Assembly: GCA_029261675.1 (NCBI GenBank)
Contig: JAJDBA010000349.1
Coordinates: 1-27,257, forward strand
Direction: 5' to 3'
Source: Nitrospinaceae bacterium
Lineage (GTDB): Bacteria; Nitrospinota; Nitrospinia; Nitrospinales; VA-1
Length of the DNA: 27,257 nucleotides
Part shown: one piece after another, positions 16,674-23,328 of the stretch
How positions within the stretch are numbered: the stretch's first letter is position 1
How the letters are laid out: every line of letters begins with the position of its first letter
Program-made: the position numbers and the translations under genes
Notes under the pieces: model-generated
Databases searched by the model: none
The model's input: the letters and a program-made list of their open reading frames with translations, nothing else
Told to the model about the DNA's origin: nothing

Positions 16674-16994
16674 ATGGTTGAAAAAACAACCCCTATAAAA
16701 GTGGTAATGGTTCGACGCGGATCGGTGACCATTCCCAGTGTCCCAACCCAAAAACTTCGTACCTTTATAAGGAAGAGAGCCTTATTGGGGAGTGACGAAA
16801 TATCTGGCGACGGGAAAAGTTGGGTGCGAGTTGATTCACATTACCAGTTGAGCAAGTTTTTTTCAGCGGAAGGCTGTGAAAATAATACCCCAAACCAATT
16901 CGGGGATGCCGACTTAGAATTTTCTGAAAGCCCGCCTAACATTGAGAATAATTTGCAGGAAATGGCCGAGCTCTTAAAAGATATCAATGGATAA
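16674..16994 (+). CDS. Small protein with GYF-like/DUF4339-like segment
   Basis: A 106-residue soluble protein with no signal peptide or membrane helix. The segment LLGSDEISGDGKSWVRVDSH followed by LSKFF resembles the short 'DEIS-DG-W--LD-H--L--FF' modules found at the ends of bacterial regulatory proteins (GYF_2/DUF4339-like). This is a resemblance, not a firm assignment. The C-terminal third is acidic. The gene starts 5 nt after the lspA stop with no clear ribosome site, so it is probably coupled to lspA. Function is unknown. Confidence 0.65.
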   Translation: MVEKTTPIKVVMVRRGSVTIPSVPTQKLRTFIRKRALLGSDEISGDGKSWVRVDSHYQLSKFFSAEGCENNTPNQFGDADLEFSESPPNIENNLQEMAELLKDING

Positions 16995-16997
16995 AAC

Positions 16998-17315
16998 CTA
17001 TCGACTCCCAAAGTTGAGGTTGTGCCCCATCTCGTTGTACTCCTTAAATTCAAGAGGGTCGATGGCCGCCGGATAAATAACACTGACAAATCTTTCAGCA
17101 GCCTCGGAAGAGCGGTGCATAGTCAATGCCACTTCGTCTTGGAAGATCATCATATGCAGGAAGGCATAGGGATTTAATATTTCCTGATTTGCGATATAGT
17201 ACAAAGTGCCTTTTTCATTTTCTTTGACATACTCCACTAGGTTTTTTATTGCTTGTTTGCACCGATCCACCGTTTGCGGGCGCACCTGATAACGAGCAGT
17301 CATTATAATAGGCAT
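16998..17315 (-). CDS. ABM-fold (antibiotic biosynthesis monooxygenase-like) protein
   Basis: This 105-residue protein has the look of the dimeric alpha/beta-barrel ABM/YgiN family: a first strand with MTARYQVRP, a helix with CKQAIKNLVEYV, a strand with GTLYYIANQEI, then FLHMMIFQDEVALTMHRSS and a C-terminal helix. Members include quinol monooxygenases and haem-degrading enzymes, and many have no known activity. GGAGT lies 7 nt before the ATG. It ends 3 nt from the convergent gene at 16994. It lies downstream of the cold-shock gene but behind that gene's terminator. Confidence 0.7.
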   Translation of the reverse strand: MPIIMTARYQVRPQTVDRCKQAIKNLVEYVKENEKGTLYYIANQEILNPYAFLHMMIFQDEVALTMHRSSEAAERFVSVIYPAAIDPLEFKEYNEMGHNLNFGSR

Positions 17316-17346
17316 AAATTACTCCAATTGTTTAGATTGAGACTAG

Positions 17347-17376
17347 AAAATAAAAACCGGCAGGAGGGACTACCGG
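17347..17376 (-). terminator. Intrinsic terminator of the cold-shock gene
   Basis: On the minus strand, CCGGTAG, loop TCCCTC, CTGCCGG forms a 7-bp stem (one G-U pair) followed by TTTTTATTTT. It lies 28 nt after the cold-shock stop codon. Confidence 0.8.
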
Positions 17377-17403
17377 AATTCAATAAAAAATATTGGTGGG
17401 CTT

Positions 17404-17604
17404 TTATTTGGCGGTGACGTTTGCTGCTTGCGGGCCTTTGGGCCCTTCGCTGATTTCAAAATCTACTTCCTGCCCTTGGGCTAAGGTTTTGAATCCTTCG
17501 GTTAGGATTGCGGAAAAATGTACGAATATATCTTCCCCCTCATCTGTCTGGATAAAGCCATAACCTTTTTGGTTGCTGAACCATTTCACTGTCCCATTAG
17601 CCAT
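17404..17604 (-). CDS. cspA: Cold-shock domain protein (CspA family)
   Basis: A single cold-shock domain of 66 residues that binds single-stranded RNA/DNA and acts as an RNA chaperone. RNP1 is KGYGFI and RNP2 is DIFVHFS, in the normal positions after GTVKWF. AAAGG lies upstream of the ATG. It is monocistronic, with its own promoter at 17639-17667 and a terminator at 17347-17376. The leader appears short, unlike the long temperature-sensing leader of E. coli cspA, so this copy may be expressed constitutively. Confidence 0.96.
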   Translation of the reverse strand: MANGTVKWFSNQKGYGFIQTDEGEDIFVHFSAILTEGFKTLAQGQEVDFEISEGPKGPQAANVTAK

Positions 17605-17638
17605 GGTGTGCCCTTTCTTTAAATGGTAAGCAAATGCT

Positions 17639-17667
17639 ATTTAGCATAGGATTAAAAATCATGTCAA
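17639..17667 (-). promoter_or_regulatory. Promoter of the cold-shock gene
   Basis: On the minus strand: consensus -35 TTGACA (17667-17662), 17-nt spacer, -10 CTAAAT (17644-17639) preceded by TATG. The start would be about 30 nt before the ATG. Confidence 0.6.
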
Positions 17668-17804
17668 GAAATTTTGCTAATGCGGTTTTTGTCTTTTAGG
17701 TTGCATCTATAGCGTTGTTTTTTCTTTCTTCAATGCTCTGGAATGTAAAGAATGTTGAAAAATATACGGTAATTTATAGTGTTAAGCAGGCGAAGGAGTA
17801 ATTT

Positions 17805-18344
17805 ATGAGTGCAGCCCTTTTTTTATTGGTGATTCCGCAAAACCGGTTTTGCGAACAGCAATTATTTGATTTAAAAGAAGTACTCGAAGAAGGGGCAGGG
17901 GAATGTCGAGTTTTATCAAAATCAGGTAGAGAAACTAAAAGTGAGACTAAATCCGTGTTTCAACCCGATGGAATGCTGGTGGATTGGAACCGATTTTTAC
18001 AAGGTAAACAAAAATATGATGCGGTCATTGTTGTCGGTGGCAAAGGTGCCAAGAGTTCTATTTGGGAAGATCCAATTTTACCTCAAATACTCACAGACCA
18101 TTTTCGAGCAGGAAAAATTTTGGGAGCGTTTGGTTTGTCGGTGGTAGCGTTAGCCCGTGCTGGTTTAGTTTCTCGATGCGAAGTTTCCGCACCAAAGGAG
18201 GAGGCGTGCCTGAAGGAATTGGAAGATGTGGGTGCCTTCCCTGAAGAAAAAAATCTTGTTGTTGTTGATCGAATCATTACTTCAAACGATTCGGGGGCTG
18301 GGAAAGTATTTGGGGAAGCGATCCTTCAACTTTTGCGTGATTGA
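17805..18344 (+). CDS. DJ-1/PfpI-superfamily protein lacking the nucleophile cysteine
   Basis: A 179-residue single-domain protein with the flavodoxin-like DJ-1/PfpI fold. Visible are an N-terminal strand (LFLLVI), the YDAVIVVGGKGAK loop, the RAGKILGAFG elbow strand and ALARAGLV helix, and the C-terminal TSNDSGAGKVFGEAIL block. In DJ-1/PfpI enzymes the elbow reads AIC-G. Here it reads AFGLS, so the expected cysteine is G110. It may therefore not be a protease, glyoxalase or deglycase of the usual kind. AAGGAG lies 7 nt before the ATG. Its stop abuts the convergent yajQ stop. Confidence 0.85.
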   Translation: MSAALFLLVIPQNRFCEQQLFDLKEVLEEGAGECRVLSKSGRETKSETKSVFQPDGMLVDWNRFLQGKQKYDAVIVVGGKGAKSSIWEDPILPQILTDHFRAGKILGAFGLSVVALARAGLVSRCEVSAPKEEACLKELEDVGAFPEEKNLVVVDRIITSNDSGAGKVFGEAILQLLRD

Positions 18345-18848
18345 TCAGCGATAATTTGTGAAAGTCATATCAATGCCAAAATCTTTTTGTTTGAGGCTTG
18401 CGATGACGGTCTGCAAATCATCCTTATCTTTACCTGTAACCCTTACTTGATCGTCCATAATCTGCGCCTGCATTTTTTTGAGCCCCAGGGTTTTTATATG
18501 CTTGACGATTTCTTTACCCTTTTCTTGCGGGATTCCTTGCTGAATTTTTATACTTTGTCTGACTGTATCCCCTGATGCAGCTTCCACATTGCCATAGTCC
18601 AAGGCCTTGATGGATATCTTTCGTTTCACAAGCTTTCCCTGAAGTATGTCGATCACTGAGTTTAGTTTGTGAGCATCATCCGCTAGAATTTTTATTTCCG
18701 CCGTTTTCATGTCGATTTCGACCTGGCTTTTACTACCCTTAAAATCAAATCGCTGGCGAATTTCCAGCATGGTCTGGTTGCAGGCGTTTTGAATCTCCGC
18801 AAGATCTGTTGCGGAGGTGATGTCAAACGAAGAATTATTTGAAGCCAT
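18345..18848 (-). CDS. yajQ: YajQ-family nucleotide-binding protein
   Basis: A 167-residue cytosolic protein of the YajQ (UPF0234) family with two ferredoxin-like subdomains. It starts SSFDITSATDLAEIQNACNQ and contains RFDFKGSKS and the C-terminal DDLQTVIASLKQ then DFGIDMTFTNYR, all typical of the family. Some members bind cyclic-di-GMP and act with transcription factors; others bind tRNA and other nucleotides. AAGGA lies 7 nt before the ATG. It lies downstream of gdhA in the same direction. Confidence 0.96.
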   Translation of the reverse strand: MASNNSSFDITSATDLAEIQNACNQTMLEIRQRFDFKGSKSQVEIDMKTAEIKILADDAHKLNSVIDILQGKLVKRKISIKALDYGNVEAASGDTVRQSIKIQQGIPQEKGKEIVKHIKTLGLKKMQAQIMDDQVRVTGKDKDDLQTVIASLKQKDFGIDMTFTNYR

Positions 18849-18877
18849 TGATAAGTCCTTTGAAAATTTGGAATTGT

Positions 18878-18899
18878 ACTGGGTTTTTAGATGCCCAGT
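18878..18899 (-). terminator. Weak hairpin between gdhA and yajQ
   Basis: On the minus strand ACTGGG and CCCAGT form a 6-bp stem with a 10-nt loop 9 nt after the gdhA stop. No T-run follows, so it may be a weak terminator or an RNA-stabilising hairpin. Confidence 0.3.
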
Positions 18900-18907
18900 T
18901 GTTTAAA

Positions 18908-20257
18908 CTAAACCGCTCCATACGCTACCATCGCATCGGCCACTTTTACGAATCCTGCTATGTTGGCACCTTTGATATAGTCGACTTGTTTTTTTTCTGT
19001 TCCATAATTTACGCATTGCTGGTGGATCTCGCGCATGATGTTTTTCAAGCGTTCTTCCAGTTCTTCCCGGTTCCAGGCAAGGCGAATACTGTTCTGTGTC
19101 ATTTCTAATCCTGAAACGGCGACTCCTCCTGCATTAGCTGCTTTGCCAGGTGCAAAAAGCAGATTGGCTTTTTTAATGGCGGTTATAGCTTCATGAGTGG
19201 TGGGCATGTTAGCCCCCTCAGTTATAGCTATGATGCCACCTTTAATAAGGTGTTTGGCATCTTGAAGTTCCAACTCGTTTTGAGTTGCGCAGGGGAAAGC
19301 AAGATCAGCCTTGATAGTCCAAGGTCGTTTACCCTCATGGAAATGGCATTTGTATTTTTTGGCATACTCAGAAATTCTTCCTCGCTTGATCGTTTTCAAG
19401 TCGATAAGGTATTTCAGTTTTTCTTCAGTTAAGCCTTTAGGGTCGTGGATGAATCCGGAGGAATCGGAGAGGGTTAAAACTTTTCCTCCCAACTGCATAA
19501 TTTTCTGTGCGGCAAACTGGGCGACATTGCCAGAACCCGAAACCAGACAGTTTTTACCTTTTATGGAATCTCCTCGATGTTGCAGCATTTCTTCCATAAA
19601 ATATACAGCGCCATAACCCGTCGCTTCTTTTCTTATAAGACTACCGCCGAACTCCAGAGCCTTTCCTGTTAAGGTGCCGGTGAATTCATTTTTTAGTCGT
19701 TTGTATTGGCCGAACATGAAGCTGATTTCTCGTGCCCCAACGCCAATGTCACCTGCAGGAACATCTATGTCTGGCCCAATGTGTTTGGACAATTCGGTCA
19801 TGAAAGATTGGCAGAACCGCATGATTTCACGATCTGACTTTCCTTTTGGGTTAAAATCAGAACCTCCTTTTCCCGCTCCCATAGGAAGGGTTGTCAGACT
19901 GTTTTTAAACGTCTGTTCAAACCCTAAAAACTTGAGGATGCTGAGATTGACAGAATGGTGAAAACGCAATCCACCTTTGTAGGGTCCGATAGAGTTATTG
20001 AACTGAACCCGGTAGCCCTTGTTGGTGCGAATTTTTCCACTATCATCTTCCCAGCATACGCGGAAAATGATGGTGCGGTCCGGCTCGGTCATACGTTCGA
20101 GTATCTGATTTTCAATATAGATGGGGTTTTTATTGATGAAAGGGATGACTGTCGCGGCAACTTCTTCTACGGCTTGATGAAACTCCGTTTCGCCTGGGTT
20201 TCTCTTGATTAGGCCACTCATAAAATCTTCTAGATTTAATTTCCCCGTTTTACTCAT
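18908..20257 (-). CDS. gdhA: NADP-type glutamate dehydrogenase
   Basis: Cytosolic hexameric glutamate dehydrogenase interconverting 2-oxoglutarate plus ammonium and glutamate. From ATG 20257 it has 449 residues, the standard size. The substrate region shows YKGGLRFHHSVNLS and TTLPMGAGKGGSDF with the catalytic lysine, then VPAGDIGVGAREI. The Rossmann part has VSGSGNVAQFAAQK. The length and these blocks match the small, usually NADPH-linked biosynthetic type. I chose ATG 20257 because GAGG lies 6 nt upstream. A reading frame opening at 20389 would add 44 atypical residues. A small gene is transcribed divergently. Confidence 0.96.
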   Translation of the reverse strand: MSKTGKLNLEDFMSGLIKRNPGETEFHQAVEEVAATVIPFINKNPIYIENQILERMTEPDRTIIFRVCWEDDSGKIRTNKGYRVQFNNSIGPYKGGLRFHHSVNLSILKFLGFEQTFKNSLTTLPMGAGKGGSDFNPKGKSDREIMRFCQSFMTELSKHIGPDIDVPAGDIGVGAREISFMFGQYKRLKNEFTGTLTGKALEFGGSLIRKEATGYGAVYFMEEMLQHRGDSIKGKNCLVSGSGNVAQFAAQKIMQLGGKVLTLSDSSGFIHDPKGLTEEKLKYLIDLKTIKRGRISEYAKKYKCHFHEGKRPWTIKADLAFPCATQNELELQDAKHLIKGGIIAITEGANMPTTHEAITAIKKANLLFAPGKAANAGGVAVSGLEMTQNSIRLAWNREELEERLKNIMREIHQQCVNYGTEKKQVDYIKGANIAGFVKVADAMVAYGAV

Positions 20258-20409
20258 TGTCATCCTCTTTCTTTTGGTTCTATTAAAATAATAGTATGGA
20301 TAAGGTTTTACCTGATATGTAATAACTGCTATTTTAAAGTCCGTGAATGCTTGAAAATGTAAAGTATTTGTATTCTTTTTTAAGAACATTAAATTTTGGA
20401 AAATATAAC

Positions 20410-20712
20410 ATGAATTCTAAAGGAAACCCCGTTTTAATTGAGATGGCAGGTCAATTGCCAGAAGCTTCTAAATTATATCAATTGGTTATGACCAGCATAG
20501 ACTACTCCACAATTTTTGATCAAGCGAGGGAAGATTTTTTTGGTTTTGCTGGTCTAGAGAAGGAGATTGAAAATGGTATGACGGGGTTAGATATTCTTAA
20601 GCAAAATGGATATGAAAGTTATCTCCAGGATATGGAAGAGGAGGATCGGCTTAGAATGTGTGGAATCATACAAATGTTAGCTGATCTGGCACAAGAGTTG
20701 GATGAAGATTGA
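20410..20712 (+). CDS. Small hypothetical protein
   Basis: I do not recognise this 100-residue protein. It is acidic and largely helical by composition, with no signal peptide or membrane helix. Notable stretches are QLPEASKLYQLVMTSIDY, DFFGFAGLEKEI and the C-terminal MLADLAQELDED. ATG 20410 is chosen over an in-frame ATG at 20347 because GGA lies 9 nt upstream and the extension is low-quality. It is divergent from gdhA and 39 nt before the YdcZ-type transporter gene, so it may be co-transcribed with the latter. Confidence 0.6.
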   Translation: MNSKGNPVLIEMAGQLPEASKLYQLVMTSIDYSTIFDQAREDFFGFAGLEKEIENGMTGLDILKQNGYESYLQDMEEEDRLRMCGIIQMLADLAQELDED

Positions 20713-20751
20713 ATTGCTAAAAAGATCAAAAGTCGACAGAAAGGAAATTCG

Positions 20752-21195
20752 ATGAACTATATTCTTACCACGCTGGCTTTCTTTGTGGGAGGATTGCTAC
20801 CTATTCAAGTGGGTGTCAATGCAGAACTTGCTAAATATATAAATAGTCCTATTTTGGCAGCGTTGGTTTCCTTTTTAGTCGGTGGCATGTGTCTGATTCT
20901 AGGCGCTATCATTTTTAAAGCGCCTCTTCCTACATTAAACCAGGTAACTTCTCTTCCAACATGGCTTTGGGGCGGGGGCATGATCGGTGCTGCAGTGGTG
21001 TTGGGTTCTATTCTGGCGGGACCCAAAATCGGCGCATTGGCTCTAGTAAGTTTGTTGCTTGCCGGGCAATTGGTTGCTTCTATTTTAATCGACCACTACG
21101 GTTGGCTGGGCTTCCCAATTCAGAAAATGAATGTTCAACGGTTGCTTGGGATATTGTTGCTGGTCGGTGGATTCCTGCTCGTCCGAAAAAAATAA
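20752..21195 (+). CDS. YdcZ/DUF606 family (DMT superfamily) membrane protein
   Basis: A 147-residue inner-membrane protein with about five hydrophobic helices: the DMT-superfamily half-size group DUF606/YdcZ. Typical elements are LLPIQVGVNAELAKY near the N terminus, SFLVGG, PTWLWGGGMIGA and LLAGQLVASILIDHYGWLG. Members are thought to form dimers; substrates are not established. AAAGGA lies 7 nt upstream of the ATG. The SemiSWEET gene follows 25 nt later. Confidence 0.9.
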   Translation: MNYILTTLAFFVGGLLPIQVGVNAELAKYINSPILAALVSFLVGGMCLILGAIIFKAPLPTLNQVTSLPTWLWGGGMIGAAVVLGSILAGPKIGALALVSLLLAGQLVASILIDHYGWLGFPIQKMNVQRLLGILLLVGGFLLVRKK

Positions 21196-21220
21196 ATCGT
21201 TAGGGAAGGGCTGGGGTAAT

Positions 21221-21475
21221 ATGGATAACGCAACATTTATAGGTTATTTTGCAGGATTTTTAACTACCATTGCTTTTATTCCGCAAGTATTAAAAACATG
21301 GAAAAGTAAATCTGCTTCAGACCTTTCGTTAGGGATGTTTTCAGTGTTTAGCCTGGGTGTGTTGTGTTGGCTTATTTATGGAATATTGCTTGCCGAAGTT
21401 CCCATTATTTTCTGGAATGTGGTTACCTTGGTTTTGGCGGTGGCCCTATTGATTATGAAGCTGAAGTTTGACTGA
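21221..21475 (+). CDS. SemiSWEET (MtN3/PQ-loop) transporter
   Basis: An 84-residue three-helix PQ-loop protein. The PQ motif is in IAFIPQVLKTWKSKSASDLS, followed by the second and third helices (CWLIYGILL; IIFWNVVTLVLAVALLIM). Known bacterial SemiSWEETs dimerise and carry sugars across the inner membrane. I chose ATG 21221; a longer frame from 21131 overlaps the previous gene with implausible residues. A strong hairpin follows its stop. Confidence 0.92.
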   Translation: MDNATFIGYFAGFLTTIAFIPQVLKTWKSKSASDLSLGMFSVFSLGVLCWLIYGILLAEVPIIFWNVVTLVLAVALLIMKLKFD

Positions 21476-21480
21476 TGAAT

Positions 21481-21512
21481 CCCTTATCTCCAAAATAGGC
21501 CGGAGATAAGGG
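21481..21512. terminator. Perfect 11-bp hairpin between convergent genes
   Basis: CCCTTATCTCC (21481-21491) and GGAGATAAGGG (21502-21512) flank a 10-nt loop. It lies 5 nt after the SemiSWEET stop and 22 nt from the cytochrome stop on the other strand. No T-run follows on either side, so it may be a non-canonical bidirectional terminator or an mRNA 3'-end stabiliser. Confidence 0.55.
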
Positions 21513-21534
21513 CGAGCCTCTATTAGGAAGATAT

Positions 21535-22179
21535 TTACTTTATACAATCGTTTATTCTTAAAGCGATAATGGCTAGATATTTCTTTTTATCTTGATTTGT
21601 TTTGGTTAGCTTGACATGCACACGAGCTAATTTAGAATTTTTTTCATTAAAAACTTTACGCATGGCTGCAAAGTTAGGTGTTAAAGTGATTTCCCCTGCT
21701 TTCATGCTTGTCGACAGTAACTCAGGCCTATCCTTTTCTATATTTATCTTGCCTCCCATATCAATATTTTCCAATGAAACTACCTGTGGAATATTTAAAC
21801 ACGTGCTCATTGTGATGTAATTTTCTGTTAAGAAAGATCGAACATAAGAAATTACATCATCAATTTGTTTATCATTCAAGTCAAATGAAGGCATTCCCGT
21901 AAATGGAATCCCATCTTTAATCGCTGTGTACATACTTTGATAGGGCACACCTTTCATCTGATCAAATGAGGTAAAGTTTCTAGGGCGGGGCTCTAACCCT
22001 TGAGCCAAAAAACCATTTCCCTCGCCTTTGTGACCGTGGCACATGGGGCATCCCATTTCTTGAAAAATCAATTGCCCTTTAGAGGTTGGTTTGGGTTCGG
22101 GGAAATTTTTATATTCTTTATAATTGGCGAATCCTGATGTAATTAAAAACGAAATGAGAATAATGGTAAGCTTTTTCAT
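21535..22179 (-). CDS. Class I c-type cytochrome with C-terminal extension
   Basis: A periplasmic mono-haem electron carrier of 214 residues. A short signal peptide ends near residue 18 (SGFA). The haem site is CPMCH (C44, C47, H48) and the distal ligand is probably M96 in TGMPSF. The cytochrome domain ends near residue 115 (DVISYVRSF). The last ~95 residues, including STCLNIPQVV and ending LRINDCIK, do not match a cytochrome fold that I recognise and may be a partner-binding domain. No electron-transfer partner gene is adjacent. The ATG at 22179 lacks an obvious ribosome site. Confidence 0.88.
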   Translation of the reverse strand: MKKLTIILISFLITSGFANYKEYKNFPEPKPTSKGQLIFQEMGCPMCHGHKGEGNGFLAQGLEPRPRNFTSFDQMKGVPYQSMYTAIKDGIPFTGMPSFDLNDKQIDDVISYVRSFLTENYITMSTCLNIPQVVSLENIDMGGKINIEKDRPELLSTSMKAGEITLTPNFAAMRKVFNEKNSKLARVHVKLTKTNQDKKKYLAIIALRINDCIK

Positions 22180-22386
22180 TAGAATAGTAGACCTAGATTT
22201 AAAAAGGTTTATGCAAGTTGTTTAAAGACACTATTATATTCTTTTTATTCCATTTTTCTATGACTTAGAGCGGGAGTAGTGTTTTTCAGGGAGGACGGGA
22301 TTTTATTTATCAATTATGCAAAAACTCGAGAGCGCACTTTATACATGTTGGGGTAATTCAGATACAGCTTACTCGTATATTATATT

Positions 22387-22417
22387 AAAGGCCTTACGGC
22401 ATTGCCGTCAGGCCTTT
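22387..22417 (-). terminator. Terminator after the initiator tRNA
   Basis: AAAGGCCT-t-ACGGC, loop ATT, GCCGT-c-AGGCCTTT is an almost perfect hairpin 5 nt beyond the tRNA 3' end. On the minus strand it ends in CCTTTAATATAATAT. The symmetrical A/T flanks could make it act in both directions. Confidence 0.75.
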
Positions 22418-22422
22418 AAATT

Positions 22423-22499
<77 letters not shown>

Positions 22500-22525
22500 C
22501 CGATATTGTTCTTATTAATGTATGA

Positions 22526-22554
22526 CTAATACTTGGAAAAGGTTACTTTGTCAA
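22526..22554 (-). promoter_or_regulatory. Promoter of the initiator tRNA gene
   Basis: On the minus strand: consensus TTGACA (22554-22549), 17-nt spacer, TATTAG (22531-22526). The start would be about 20 nt before the tRNA 5' end. Confidence 0.75.
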
Positions 22555-22647
22555 GTCGAGGAAGACTTTGGAATGAAAAGACCCGAAGTATTGATATCCC
22601 ACTTTTGTAAATCTTAAAGAAAATCAGTGGAACCTTATCGAAAGAAA

Positions 22648-22683
22648 CGGGCTCTGCTTGGGGGTATCCCCAAACAGAGCCCG
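22648..22683 (-). terminator. Intrinsic terminator of the ferredoxin gene
   Basis: On the minus strand CGGGCTCTG, then TTGGGG-ata-CCCCCAA, then CAGAGCCCG gives a long, very stable hairpin followed by TTTCTTTC. It begins 13 nt after the ferredoxin stop. Confidence 0.85.
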
Positions 22684-22696
22684 AAAAATTTTAGAA

Positions 22697-23023
22697 CTAG
22701 CGATTCGCGTTTTTGCGATCTGGATTACGGAAAAGAGAAGTTTCGTTGCTCAGTTCATCCAATCCTGGAAATGTTTCTTCCGGGTGAATCTTCTTAGCTT
22801 TTTCCAGTAGCTCTTCTTCTGTTTCTTTGTGATCCTCATTGGGAATACAACAGTCTACCGGGCATACTTCCTGACAGGCCTCTTCACCATGAAACCCGAC
22901 ACATTCTGTACAAAGGTCTGCTTCGATTTCGTAAAAATCTTCACCTTCGCTGATTGCCGTGTTAGGACATTCCGGTTCACATACTCCACAGTTAATACAT
23001 TCGTCAGTAATTAATGTAGACAT
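22697..23023 (-). CDS. 2[4Fe-4S] ferredoxin, YfhL-like
   Basis: A 108-residue soluble electron carrier with two cluster motifs. The first is C9-x2-C12-x2-C15-x3-C19-P. The second is C38-x2-C41-x8-C50-x3-C54-P, whose 8-residue spacing is typical of the Allochromatium/YfhL ferredoxin type. Two more cysteines (C58, C59) follow. The C-terminal ~45 residues form an acidic, probably helical tail. AAGGA lies 8 nt before the ATG. It is monocistronic, with a promoter at 23141-23167 and a strong terminator. Redox partners are unknown. Confidence 0.95.
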   Translation of the reverse strand: MSTLITDECINCGVCEPECPNTAISEGEDFYEIEADLCTECVGFHGEEACQEVCPVDCCIPNEDHKETEEELLEKAKKIHPEETFPGLDELSNETSLFRNPDRKNANR

Positions 23024-23328
23024 CTCGTTTTCCTTCTAATTAGTTAGTTAACAAAAAAAATAATATATAAAATTGAAGCTTTAGTGTTCTCAATTTATTG
23101 GAAAGCTGTTTGACCTGCCAACCTTCGCAAGGTTCTCCAAATTATAGTCAATTACAGACCAAGTCAAGAGAATTTTTGGTATCGGCAGTAATTTGAATTT
23201 GCGCTACTTGCTTGACCTAAAACTCATTATATATGAGTGTCTTGTATAGTAAATTATTATTATCAAATTTATCTACTTAAAAATGATTTTTCACCCTTTC
23301 TTGTTCTCCTATTTGATATGATTTATTC
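23024..23328. promoter_or_regulatory. Divergent promoter region, ferredoxin and solute-binding protein
   Basis: These 305 nt hold no gene. For the minus strand there is TTGACT (23167-23162), a 15-nt spacer and a perfect TATAAT (23146-23141). For the plus strand a candidate is TTGCTT (about 23209-23214), 16 nt, TATATG. A palindrome ACTCAT-TATAT-ATGAGT (23222-23238) overlaps the plus-strand -10 and could be an operator. The regulator is unknown. Confidence 0.45.

Noticed and set aside
22180..22386. Possible gene between the cytochrome and the tRNA terminator
   Set aside because: No frame with a sensible start and length; treated as AT-rich leader of the cytochrome gene.
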